Of a stretch of DNA of 41,527 nucleotides, positions 34,287-41,527 are shown one piece after another. The first letter of the stretch is position 1; every line of letters starts with the position of its first letter. Location of the stretch: assembly GCA_023265315.1 (NCBI GenBank), contig JAHFUA010000011.1, positions 1-41,527 of the forward strand, given 5' to 3'. Below the pieces are notes generated by a model. The model worked only from the letters and a program-made list of their open reading frames with translations, did not search any database and was not told the DNA's origin. The position numbers were made by a program, and so were the translations under genes. Source of the stretch: Acidobacteriota bacterium. GTDB taxonomy: Bacteria > Acidobacteriota > Terriglobia > Terriglobales > Acidobacteriaceae.

Positions 34287-35159
34287 TCAGCGCCCCGCCG
34301 AGGTCGCCCAGGCCAGCACGGCAATCCCCACTACGATGCGGTACACGGCGAAGGGCGCGAACCCACCCCTCCGCACCCAGTGCATGAACCAGGCCACCAC
34401 CGCATAGGCGACAACAAAGGAGACCACGAACCCGATCGCCAGGATGATCCACCCGTGCAAGTCGGTGGGCGCCACGCCGATCCCGCTGCCACCGCCCTTG
34501 AGCGACTTGAACAGATCGTAGCCGGTGGCCGCGATCATCGTCGGCATGGAGAGAAAGAACGAGAACTCGAGCGCCGCCGACCGCGACATCCCCACCAGTT
34601 GCCCGCCGGCGATGGTGGACATCGAGCGCGAAGTCCCGGGGAACACGGCGGAGGTGATCTGGCACGCGCCAATCCAGATAGCCTGCCCGAGCGTCATTTC
34701 CTCCATGTCGTTTGTCTTGTACCCGCCGCCGGCACGCGGCATGCCGTAGATGGCGTCCACCACCCACATCACCACGCCGCCGATCAGCAGCGCCGCTCCC
34801 ATCACGTAAATGCTCTCCAGGTTCTTGCCGATTACCTTGGTCAGCAGCAGCGCCGGTACCGCCGTGACAACGAAGGCGATCGCGGTAAGGCTCAAAGGAT
34901 GATCCATCACCGTGCGGTTACCACTGCGCCCGTTCGGGAACGTCGCGAGGAATTCGCTGATGCGCGCCCGAAAGTAGATGGGCAGGCAGAGGATCGCTCC
35001 CAACTGGATCACGATGGTGTACATCTTCCAGTAGCCGTTACCCAGATCCACGCCCAGCACGGCCTCCGACAGACGCAAGTGCGCCGTCGAGCTGACGGGA
35101 AGGAATTCGGTGAGACCTTCAATGACGCCCAGCAGTAGCGACAGCAAATAATCGTTCAA
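34287..35159 (-). CDS. uppP: Undecaprenyl-diphosphatase UppP/BacA
   Basis: 290-residue polytopic membrane protein that dephosphorylates undecaprenyl diphosphate, recycling the lipid carrier of peptidoglycan synthesis. The two active-site motifs are GVIEGLTEFLPVSSTAHL near the N-terminus and PGTSRSMSTI in the middle. About eight hydrophobic segments are visible. The start is TTG 35159 with GGGAG six bases before it. It follows the SH3/TPR gene after 34 bases and may belong to the same transcript. The 189 bases to ftsK contain no recognisable element. Confidence 0.93.
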   Translation of the reverse strand: MNDYLLSLLLGVIEGLTEFLPVSSTAHLRLSEAVLGVDLGNGYWKMYTIVIQLGAILCLPIYFRARISEFLATFPNGRSGNRTVMDHPLSLTAIAFVVTAVPALLLTKVIGKNLESIYVMGAALLIGGVVMWVVDAIYGMPRAGGGYKTNDMEEMTLGQAIWIGACQITSAVFPGTSRSMSTIAGGQLVGMSRSAALEFSFFLSMPTMIAATGYDLFKSLKGGGSGIGVAPTDLHGWIILAIGFVVSFVVAYAVVAWFMHWVRRGGFAPFAVYRIVVGIAVLAWATSAGR

Positions 35160-35193
35160 CCCAATCTCCCCACATCACTCGGCTGAGGGCCGG

Positions 35194-36129
35194 TCATTGA
35201 ATGGTATTGCCATAGGTCGGAATGTCTTGCTCGATCAGATAGAGAAGAGCCTGAGCTCGCGCTCCCCAATCGGTCTGCGCATACCGGCTGGCGATCTGCC
35301 GCGCCAGCGCGGTGGCTTTGTTCTTCGCCCCGCTTGAGCGGCCGGCGTTGCCCTCATCTTTATACATCTGGATCAGCGCCGCCTGCCGCCACGCCGCCTG
35401 GTACAAAGCCTCAGCCGCCTTGGGCGACTGCGGGTGCTCGCGCACGTATTTCTCGTAGAGCTCGGATTCCTTCTCCGGACACTTGGTGTCGCCTCCCCAA
35501 TCGCCGCACACCTTGTTCTCGATCAAATGGTACGCCGCCAGGTCGGCCCACGTGCTGCCCCGGAATTTCTTCATCACCTCGCGCATCCAGTCTTCATCGA
35601 TCTGCGCGCGCAAGAGCGGATTGCGCTCCTTGGCCGAGGGGCGGGTATGCACGTCGAGCGCGTCCAGTTGCCAGCGGATATCCGCCGCGCGATACAGCGC
35701 CTCGCCCGCCAGCGGCGACTGGGGAAAGTATTCCGCCATGCGGTGGTAAAGGCGCATGGCATCCCTGTCCGCGCCTTTGCGTCCGTAGCGTCGGCTGGCT
35801 TCGGCTTCCGAATCCGCCGCCGCACCGAAAACGATCTTGTCCCCCTCCGGCGTCGAGGTGCGAACCACGCCCTTGTCCATGATCCACCCGGTGACGGTGC
35901 CGTCCACTTGCGTGATGTGCAGCCATTCGTGACTCTTTTCCAGGATCGCGACCTCGCGCCCGCGCTCCAGGTTCGCCATCCGGGTAGAAGTCTCATCAGG
36001 AGAGAGATAGATATAGGCTTCCCGCACCATGATCGCCCGTTCGGCCTGCGCTGCGTGCAGCCTCGGGACACAGCACAGCGCCAACAGGACCACGGCGGGA
36101 ACAAACCAGAGATTGAGCCTTCTGATCAC
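35194..36129 (-). CDS. Secreted SH3-domain protein with TPR-like helices
   Basis: 311 residues from GTG 36129. The signal peptide (MIRRLNLWFVPAVVLLALCCVPRLHA) is ideal for this start. ATG 36177 would touch the stop of the preceding gene (TGATG) but would put a palindromic repeat into the N-terminus, so I prefer GTG. After cleavage comes a bacterial SH3-like domain (MVREAYIYLSPDETSTRMANLERGREVAIL...EWLHITQVDGTVTGWIMD), then helices of TPR type (AMRLYHRMAEYFPQSPLAGEALYRAADI; ELYEKYVREHPQSPKAAEALYQAAW). Likely a periplasmic cell-wall-binding scaffold. It lies between two M16 peptidase-like genes and uppP. Confidence 0.75.
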   Translation of the reverse strand: MIRRLNLWFVPAVVLLALCCVPRLHAAQAERAIMVREAYIYLSPDETSTRMANLERGREVAILEKSHEWLHITQVDGTVTGWIMDKGVVRTSTPEGDKIVFGAAADSEAEASRRYGRKGADRDAMRLYHRMAEYFPQSPLAGEALYRAADIRWQLDALDVHTRPSAKERNPLLRAQIDEDWMREVMKKFRGSTWADLAAYHLIENKVCGDWGGDTKCPEKESELYEKYVREHPQSPKAAEALYQAAWRQAALIQMYKDEGNAGRSSGAKNKATALARQIASRYAQTDWGARAQALLYLIEQDIPTYGNTIQ

Positions 36130-36139
36130 CCTGTTGGTT

Positions 36140-36167
36140 GTAGAGACGCAGCATGCTGCGTCTCTAC
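36140..36167. repeat. Perfect 28-bp palindrome
   Basis: The half-site GTAGAGACGCAGCA is followed immediately by its exact reverse complement, with no loop. A near copy (one change, CACCA for CAGCA) is at 357-384, and a shorter relative with the same GTAGAGACG head is at 320-341. It sits at the junction of the second M16 gene and the SH3/TPR gene. Confidence 0.8.
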
Positions 36168-36176
36168 CCAGATGCA

Positions 36177-37811
36177 TCACTTTACCCCCGGGATGGCGCT
36201 GCTCTCGAACATTTGCTCCGCCTTGACGATGGTGATGTTCTCGCGCGGGATCTTCAGCTTGTACGCCTTCCACTCCTCGTCCTGGGCCAGCATCTTCTGC
36301 TTCTCCGGCGGCGCTGGCTCGGAGATGTGGTACTCCGCGGGTGTCTTGGATTGGACGTTGCTGTCGGTCGCGATGTCATCCGCCAGCTTCTGAGCCATGC
36401 TCTCGCTGGTCACTATCAAATATTTCAGGTTTGCGACCTGAAGATACTTCTTGATCGCCGCATTCACCTGCTCGGCCGTCAGCCTGTCGATGTTGGCCAG
36501 CATGTCCACCAGGTAAGCGTGGTCCTTCATGCCGTAGAACATGTCGTCGAGGCGATAGCCGAGCTGCCGCCCCTTGCTGTCCGCATAATTAAGGTAGAGC
36601 GTTCGCGCCTTCTGTTTGGCGGCTTCCACCTGCTCCCGAGTCATGCCATTCTTGATGAAGTTGTCGAGTTCCCAGGTCATGGCCTTCAGGATGAAGTGGG
36701 CGTACGGGTGGCCCACCGGGCGGATCCACATGCTGAAGTACTGCTGGTCGCGCGGCGTCCCGGGCGGGGGGAACAGCGCATACGGCCGCGCCGCGTAGTA
36801 TTCGATGTAGGAGTAGTCGCCGTAGTTGTATCCGCGTTCTTCGCGGATGTCCTTGTATAACCGCCCGAAACTGTCACGGTGCACGCCCAAGAATACGTTA
36901 GCCACGAACAGCGGCCAGTAATCCGGATCGCCGCGCCGCACCGGGATGGGAAAGCCAAGATGCAAGCCGGTGGCGATAGCGTTGGGCTGGGTGATGATGA
37001 GCAGGCGATGCCCAGTGAGCGTGGGCGTCGTTGCCTTTGTCCGTCGTGACTCGGGCGGGCCGCCCGCGCTCGTGGGTAGCGACGAAAGCAGCAGCTTGAG
37101 CGTGCCCGGATCGGTAATGCTCGCGGCGACAAACATATCCGGGGCGTGGTAATTCTGCTTGTAGTACGCCTGCAAGTCGTCGCGAGTGACGGCCTGCAGC
37201 CCTTCGACGGTGCCCTGCGCCAGGTGGCCAAAAGCCGTGCCCTGCAACACGTAGTCGTCCAATGCCAGCAACCCCAGTTGTTCCTGCTGCTCAAATCGCA
37301 GGTTCGACCGGATGCCCACCAGCGCTTCCTTGCGGATGCGCTCCAGCTCGGCTTGCAGGAACAGCGGCTGCGTAAACATCGGCTTCAACACTCGGGCAAC
37401 GAACTGGGGAAAGGCATCCCGCGGCACGGTCATGCTGAAGGTGGTGGTTTCTTTTTCGACGCGCACCTGGGGATACGCCGCCTCGCCCCACGGACGCGTG
37501 ATCTCGGCCAGCTTTTCTTTTGTGACCGGGTACTTGGGATCGCCAAAGCCGCCCTCGAGCATCATTCTGCCCAGCAGGCTGGCGGTACCCTGTTTGCCCC
37601 GCGGGTCCTCGGCCGAACCCGCACGCACCATGATCTGGACTTCATACAGCGGCGAGGGCGAAGCCAGCGTGACCACATTCGCCGGAAGTTCGGGCGCAGC
37701 CGCCGGCCCATGTTTCGTCAGCGCCTGCTGCGCCGGCGACAACGTCACCCCAACCAGCACCAGCAGGAAACTGAGTACGGAGTACTGAGTACCGTGTACG
37801 GTCTTCTTCAT
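36177..37811 (-). CDS. M16-family peptidase-like protein without the zinc motif
   Basis: 544 residues with a signal peptide (MKKT...FLLVLVGVTLSPAQQ). The fold is that of the M16 (insulinase/PqqL/MPP) family: two halves, with LASPSPLYEVQIMVRAGSAEDPRGKQG at the place where the active subunits start. The HxxEH zinc motif is absent; the equivalent stretch reads ASLLGRMMLEGGF. It therefore should be the non-catalytic partner of a heterodimer with the upstream M16 protein, whose stop codon overlaps its ATG (TGATG). A peptide-binding half of a periplasmic protease is likely. Residues 5-14 are encoded by a repeat sequence. Confidence 0.85.
   Translation of the reverse strand: MKKTVHGTQYSVLSFLLVLVGVTLSPAQQALTKHGPAAAPELPANVVTLASPSPLYEVQIMVRAGSAEDPRGKQGTASLLGRMMLEGGFGDPKYPVTKEKLAEITRPWGEAAYPQVRVEKETTTFSMTVPRDAFPQFVARVLKPMFTQPLFLQAELERIRKEALVGIRSNLRFEQQEQLGLLALDDYVLQGTAFGHLAQGTVEGLQAVTRDDLQAYYKQNYHAPDMFVAASITDPGTLKLLLSSLPTSAGGPPESRRTKATTPTLTGHRLLIITQPNAIATGLHLGFPIPVRRGDPDYWPLFVANVFLGVHRDSFGRLYKDIREERGYNYGDYSYIEYYAARPYALFPPPGTPRDQQYFSMWIRPVGHPYAHFILKAMTWELDNFIKNGMTREQVEAAKQKARTLYLNYADSKGRQLGYRLDDMFYGMKDHAYLVDMLANIDRLTAEQVNAAIKKYLQVANLKYLIVTSESMAQKLADDIATDSNVQSKTPAEYHISEPAPPEKQKMLAQDEEWKAYKLKIPRENITIVKAEQMFESSAIPGVK
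37770..37801. repeat. GTACTC-type short repeat within a signal-peptide coding region
   Basis: On the minus strand the sequence contains GTACACGGTACTCAGTACTC and a further CGTACTCAGT, a run of imperfect 9-10 base units. It codes for VHGTQYSVLS in the n-region of the second M16 protein's signal peptide. The same kind of TQYSVLS-coding repeat is, to my memory, common in acidobacterial genomes. Confidence 0.5.
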
Positions 37812-39298
37812 CACCGCACCTCCGTCTTCTTGGGTGCGGTGTCCGGCGGTTGCGGGCCGTGCCACAGCGTGCCCACCAGCCGCCCTTCGCGGTTGAAGTA
37901 CTTGGCAGCGTAGTCATCGATGTCCGCCGGCTGCAGTTCCTCGACCGACTGCAGCAGCGTATCCAGCACGTGCGGATCGCGGTTGAAGCGGTAGAACGTG
38001 GCCAGCGTTTCGGCGATGCTGTCGGTGGTGTCCCACTGCGCCAGGAAATCATTCTTCACCTTGCTCTTGATGACCTCGAGCGTCCTGGCCGCGTTGGGAT
38101 CTTTGGAGAAGTTTTTCAGCGCCTCGGTGCCATTGACGATGTCGTAGCGCACCTCGTCCACGTACTTGGCGCCGTCTTTCTGGAAGCGTTCCAGGCTGAG
38201 CTCTGCGCCCAGCAGCATCCAGTGCGGGTCGGTGGAAACCGGCGACGTGTACGTGGCGAACGAGGTCACAGACTGTTTCTGATAGCGCAGCTTCTGGTAG
38301 AGCGGCGCCGAGCGCGAGGTCAGCAGTTCATCCAGCACCAGGGCGACCGCCGACTCCGGCGTGCCGGGATGGAACGCTGGCGTGTGATAAGCGACCATTA
38401 GCCGTGGCGCGACCTCAGCTTCCCAGTCCACGTGCACCGGCTTCTCGTCTCTAGGCTCATGCGGTGTGGGGATCTTGGGCGTTGGAACCGGTTTCCAATC
38501 GGCATACGCCTTCTCGATCGCCGGGAACAGATGGTGCGGATTCACGTCGCCCACTACGATCAGGGCCACGTCATTCGGCGTGTAATAGTTACGGAAGAAC
38601 TGCCAGGCCGCATCCCAGGCTTGCGGCATCTTCTCCACGTCGTCGAGATAACCGATGATGGTGTGGCCGTAAGGATGATTGGGGAAGGCCACCGGCGACA
38701 TCTGCTCGATCATCTTCTGCGCCGGGAACGAATAGATCCGCCGGTATTCTCCCAGCACCGCCCCGGCTTCGACCTGGAAGGTCTTCTGGTCCAGCTTCAG
38801 ATCCTTGAAGCGCGAGGCTTCCAATTCGATGACGCCCGGCGCCGGCCCTTGCGGCGTCTGCACCGGCCCCACCAGGTTCTGCGCGAAGGTGAACGGGTGA
38901 TAGAAGGTTATGTCGTAGCTGGTGAAGGCGTTGTTGTAGCAGCCCAGGCGGTCCATCATGTCCTGGTACCCGCCCGCCACTCCATTGTATTCGTGGCGGA
39001 ACATGATGTGCTCGAACAGGTGCGCCAGCCCCGTTTTGCCTTTTTCCGTCTCGTTGCGCGAACCAGCGAAGACGGGCGTGGTGTAACTCACCATGTTCTT
39101 GAACTCGGGGGTGGGAACGATCAGGATGCGCAACCCGTTCCCCAGCGTCCTTTCGTAGATGGGATAAGGGAAAAACTTCGCCGGCGGCTTCGCGGGCTTG
39201 TGCGCCAGCACGCTGCGCCTTTGCGGAACCACTTGCGCGCTCGCACTCAAGGCCAGCAACAGCAGGCACACGGCCGCGCCCAGGGATAAATGCTTCAT
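37811..39298 (-). CDS. M16-family zinc metallopeptidase
   Basis: 495 residues with a signal peptide (MKHLSLGAAVCLLLLALSASA). The inverted zinc motif HLFEH is at residues 93-97, and a downstream Glu ligand lies in FQVEAGAVLGEYRR (about E177), as in the M16B proteases. The N-terminal strand NGLRILIVPTPEF and PHLVPAIEKAY-like sequences are typical. It would degrade peptides or misfolded proteins in the periplasm together with the inactive partner encoded next. ATG 39298 has GAGGA eight bases upstream. On the minus strand TAGAAT at 39347-39342 is a good -10 without a clear -35. It is the first gene of a likely four-gene unit ending with uppP. Confidence 0.9.
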   Translation of the reverse strand: MKHLSLGAAVCLLLLALSASAQVVPQRRSVLAHKPAKPPAKFFPYPIYERTLGNGLRILIVPTPEFKNMVSYTTPVFAGSRNETEKGKTGLAHLFEHIMFRHEYNGVAGGYQDMMDRLGCYNNAFTSYDITFYHPFTFAQNLVGPVQTPQGPAPGVIELEASRFKDLKLDQKTFQVEAGAVLGEYRRIYSFPAQKMIEQMSPVAFPNHPYGHTIIGYLDDVEKMPQAWDAAWQFFRNYYTPNDVALIVVGDVNPHHLFPAIEKAYADWKPVPTPKIPTPHEPRDEKPVHVDWEAEVAPRLMVAYHTPAFHPGTPESAVALVLDELLTSRSAPLYQKLRYQKQSVTSFATYTSPVSTDPHWMLLGAELSLERFQKDGAKYVDEVRYDIVNGTEALKNFSKDPNAARTLEVIKSKVKNDFLAQWDTTDSIAETLATFYRFNRDPHVLDTLLQSVEELQPADIDDYAAKYFNREGRLVGTLWHGPQPPDTAPKKTEVR

Positions 39299-39364
39299 AG
39301 ATTAGTCCTCGGGGATTGCGTCACGATCAGGAGAACCACAGATTCTACACTGTCGCGGCGGGAC

Positions 39365-40363
39365 TCAGTCGCCGTTGACCGTGGCTTCCAGCCAGCCACC
39401 ATCGAGCACCGAGGCGAGCAGTTGCGGCTCGACGCTGCCACCGCTGATAATCGCCACCGTTTTCTCAGTGCGCGGGAATTCGCAGGCATGGAAGAGGAAG
39501 GCGGCAGACGTGACCGCGCCGCTCGGCTCCGCCACCAGCCGCGCGCCCAGCGCCAGCCGCCGCATGGCCTCGCGGATCTCGTCCTCGCTGACCGTGATGA
39601 TGTCGTCCACGTGGCGGCGGATGTGCTCGAAGTTGATCTCGCCCACACTCTGCGTACGCAAGCCGTCGGCCAGCGTACGTCCCACCTGCTCGCCCGGCCA
39701 GGAGACGATCTTGCCGGCCCGCAGGCTGGCCTGAGCATCGGCCGCCAGCTCGGGTTCCACTCCGATGATCTTCGCCTGCGGACGAAGCAGCTTCACCGCC
39801 GTGGCCACGCCGCTGATCAGACCTCCGCCGCCCACGGGTACAAGGACGAGCTCCACGTCGGGCAGATCTTCCACAATCTCGAGGCCGATCGTGCCTTGTC
39901 CGGCGATGATCTTTTCGTCGTTGAACGGCGGAATGATGACGTACCCGTGCTCCGCCGCCAGTTCTTCCGCCTTGGCCTGGCGCTCGCCGCTGGTCGGCCC
40001 CACGGGCACGATCTCCGCCCCCAGCGCCTTGGTAGCTTCGATCTTGTTGACTGGCGCCTTGCGCGGCATCACCACCACCGCTTTCACGCCCAGCGCCCGC
40101 GCCGAGTACGCGACCCCTTGCGCGTGATTGCCGCTCGAGTAGGTGATGACGCCGCTTCGCCGCTCGCCCTCTGAGAGCGACGCGATCTTGTTATAGGCGC
40201 CGCGCAGCTTGAAGGAGCCGATGGGCTGAAAGCTCTCCGGCTTAAACCAGAGCCGCCGGCCGTCTTCCTCATTCGCGACCAGGGGCGTGCGTGCAGCCAC
40301 GCCTCGCAACCGCTGCTGCGCCTGTCGAATGTCGTCGAGGGTGACGATGGCTTCCTCTCCCAC
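39365..40363 (-). CDS. Threonine/serine dehydratase (short, no ACT domain)
   Basis: 332-residue fold-type II PLP enzyme that deaminates threonine to 2-oxobutyrate (or serine to pyruvate). The PLP lysine is in [12 protein letters not shown] (K52). [10 protein letters not shown] holds the substrate carboxylate, and VGGGGLISG is the Gly loop for the cofactor phosphate. It lacks the C-terminal regulatory ACT-like domain of biosynthetic IlvA, so it resembles catabolic TdcB or serine racemase. The start is GTG 40363 with no good Shine-Dalgarno; the family core begins at [15 protein letters not shown]. It precedes the M16 gene by 66 bases. Confidence 0.9.
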   Translation of the reverse strand: MGEEAIVTLDDIRQAQQRLRGVAARTPLVANEEDGRRLWFKPESFQPIGSFKLRGAYNKIASLSEGERRSGVITYSSGNHAQGVAYSARALGVKAVVVMPRKAPVNKIEATKALGAEIVPVGPTSGERQAKAEELAAEHGYVIIPPFNDEKIIAGQGTIGLEIVEDLPDVELVLVPVGGGGLISGVATAVKLLRPQAKIIGVEPELAADAQASLRAGKIVSWPGEQVGRTLADGLRTQSVGEINFEHIRRHVDDIITVSEDEIREAMRRLALGARLVAEPSGAVTSAAFLFHACEFPRTEKTVAIISGGSVEPQLLASVLDGGWLEATVNGD

Positions 40364-40372
40364 TCTGCGACT

Positions 40373-40524
40373 GTCACCCTGAGCGCGCCGCAGTTGCGCG
40401 CGAAGGATCTAGACAATGTCGAAGCGGCAATGACGGCAGAAGTTCCCTCGCTGCACTCGGGATTTCGGCCCGGGGCTCAGACGCCCCGGAAAACGCCTCA
40501 ACTTCGCTTCGCTCAGAATGACAG
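40373..40524. repeat. Two inverted units of the CCTGAGCG...GAAGGATCT repeat
   Basis: At 40373-40409 the plus strand reads GTCACCCTGAGCGCGCCG and ends GCGCGAAGGATCT. At 40501-40524 the minus strand reads CTGTCATTCTGAGCGAAGCG. The two face each other across the 200-base gap between RNase J and the dehydratase. The same family occurs at 445-495 and 4713-4765. Nothing else is visible in this gap. Confidence 0.55.
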
Positions 40525-40563
40525 GCTTAGGCATAGCGGCCTCAGCCCGCAATGTCGCACCAA

Positions 40564-41527
40564 CTAGATTTCAAGAATCACCGGCATGATCAGCGGACGG
40601 CGCGAGGTGTTCTTGTGGATGTAGCGCTTCAGGTCCTGGCGGATCTTCTCCTTCATCACGCCCCAGTCGCCTTTCTCTTCCTTGCTCGATTCTTCAAGCG
40701 TCTGCATCACCACCTGCCGGGCTTCGTCCATGAAGCCATCCTCCGCTGCTGCGGCCGCGAAGCCGCGGGTCACGATCTCCGGCACCGATTCGACTTTTCC
40801 GCTCAGCTTGTTGATGGCGATGATAGCCAGCACCATGCCGTCTTCGCTGAGCAGGCGGCGGTCGCGGATCACCAGGTCTTCGACCACGTCCGTCCGCGAC
40901 CCGGAATCGATGCACACGCGGCCCACCGCGACCTCTCCCGCCTTGCGCGCGCCCAGCTCGTCGAACTCCAGCACGTCGCCGCTCTCCAGCAGGATCACCT
41001 TGCCGACGGCGCCGTGCATCGAGGCCGCCAGCTCGCCATGCCGCCGTAGTTGCCGGTACTCGCCGTGGATGGGAATGAAGTACCGCGGCTTCACCAGGTT
41101 GATGATCAGCTTCAACTCCTCCTGGCTGGCGTGGCCGCTCACGTGAACCGGCGGCTGCGAGCCGTCGTCGTACACCACCAGCGCCTCGCGCCGGTAGAGG
41201 TGGTCGATCATGCGGTAGATGGCTTTTTCGTTCCCGGGGATGATGCGCGAGCTGAGCACCACCGTGTCGTCGCGTTCGATCTTCACGTGCTTGTGGCTGT
41301 CCACGGCGGTGCGCGAGAGCGCCGACATGGGCTCGCCCTGGCTGCCGCTGATCAGCACGCACACGCGCTCGGGCGGGAAGTCCTTCACCTGCCCGGGGTG
41401 AATCAGCACGCCGTCGGGGATCTCGACGTATCCCAGGTCCTGCGCGATCTCCGCCGACTCGTTCATGGAGCGCCCCACCAGCGCCACCTTGCGGTTGTAC
41501 TCGAAGGCGGTGTCGATGGTGAGCTTC
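40564..41527 (-). CDS. rnj: Ribonuclease J, C-terminal part (cut by the window edge)
   Basis: The frame is open to the window end (321 codons here), so the metallo-beta-lactamase N-terminus is missing. The visible part contains the end of the beta-CASP domain (KVALVGRSMNESAEIAQDLGY; LISGSQGEPMSALSR; HVSGHASQEELKLIINLVKPRYFIPIHGEYRQL, with the beta-CASP and metal-site His) and the C-terminal RNase J domain ending PLIMPVILEI. RNase J is a combined endo- and 5'-to-3' exoribonuclease acting in mRNA turnover and rRNA maturation. The C-terminal block with R/K-rich DLKRYIHKNTSRRPLIMP is family-typical and complete. Confidence 0.93.
   Translation of the reverse strand, partial: KLTIDTAFEYNRKVALVGRSMNESAEIAQDLGYVEIPDGVLIHPGQVKDFPPERVCVLISGSQGEPMSALSRTAVDSHKHVKIERDDTVVLSSRIIPGNEKAIYRMIDHLYRREALVVYDDGSQPPVHVSGHASQEELKLIINLVKPRYFIPIHGEYRQLRRHGELAASMHGAVGKVILLESGDVLEFDELGARKAGEVAVGRVCIDSGSRTDVVEDLVIRDRRLLSEDGMVLAIIAINKLSGKVESVPEIVTRGFAAAAAEDGFMDEARQVVMQTLEESSKEEKGDWGVMKEKIRQDLKRYIHKNTSRRPLIMPVILEI

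Overview
The window is GC-rich, tightly packed bacterial DNA. It is most likely from an acidobacterium (phylum Acidobacteriota), probably an environmental or metagenome-derived genome. That placement is an inference from several things: the style of the his and arg operons, a PilZ/GAF regulator, Tyr-rich secreted proteins next to a CsgG-like protein, and several families of short palindromic repeats that resemble ones I associate with this phylum. There is no rRNA or tRNA gene to confirm it, and I see no phage, IS element or CRISPR array.

Layout. Positions 1-4678 (+) hold the tail of a class I/II aminotransferase, a cluster of palindromic repeats, a D-2-hydroxyacid dehydrogenase, about 1.3 kb of poorly coding and possibly decayed DNA, an SCP-x type thiolase with a terminator, and an EVE-domain protein. 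Positions 4798-13765 (+) form one arginine biosynthesis operon: argR-argC-argB-argD-argF-argG-argH-argA(short)-argJ. Nearly every junction is a 4-14 nt overlap. A promoter with three phased ARG boxes precedes argR. Positions 13786-20104 (+) form the histidine operon hisI-G-D-C-B-H-F-A. It is preceded by a His-rich leader peptide and a textbook four-segment transcription attenuator. hisE and a histidinol-phosphatase gene are not in the window.

Positions 20347-22151 (+) carry a small coiled-coil protein and a PilZ-GAF-zinc ribbon membrane protein. The minus-strand pair at 22115-26481 encodes a double-ASKHA BadF/HgdC-type activator with a DUF2229-like region, and a separate HgdB-like partner. 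Divergent to it is an Rrf2 regulator with three clustered cysteines. The intergenic space has two CRP-like palindromes. Positions 27218-30275 (-) hold a CsgG-family protein and a secreted low-complexity protein with repeats and a Tyr-rich block. Then follow, all on the minus strand: a phosphofructokinase with the residues of the PPi-dependent enzyme, FtsK, a likely operon of two M16 peptidase-like proteins, an SH3/TPR-type protein and UppP (39298 down to 34287), a threonine dehydratase, and the C-terminal part of RNase J running off the edge.

How it works together. The two amino-acid operons lie back to back but appear to use different control: ArgR repressor-operator control for arginine and ribosome-mediated attenuation for histidine. 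The strongest candidates for undescribed biology are the histidine attenuator, whose leader peptide looks leaderless, and the repeat elements that have entered the ends of coding genes (argG, the PilZ-GAF gene, and the signal peptide of an M16 protein). The CsgG/repeat-protein pair and the split activator/dehydratase-like pair with its redox-type regulator are further candidates.
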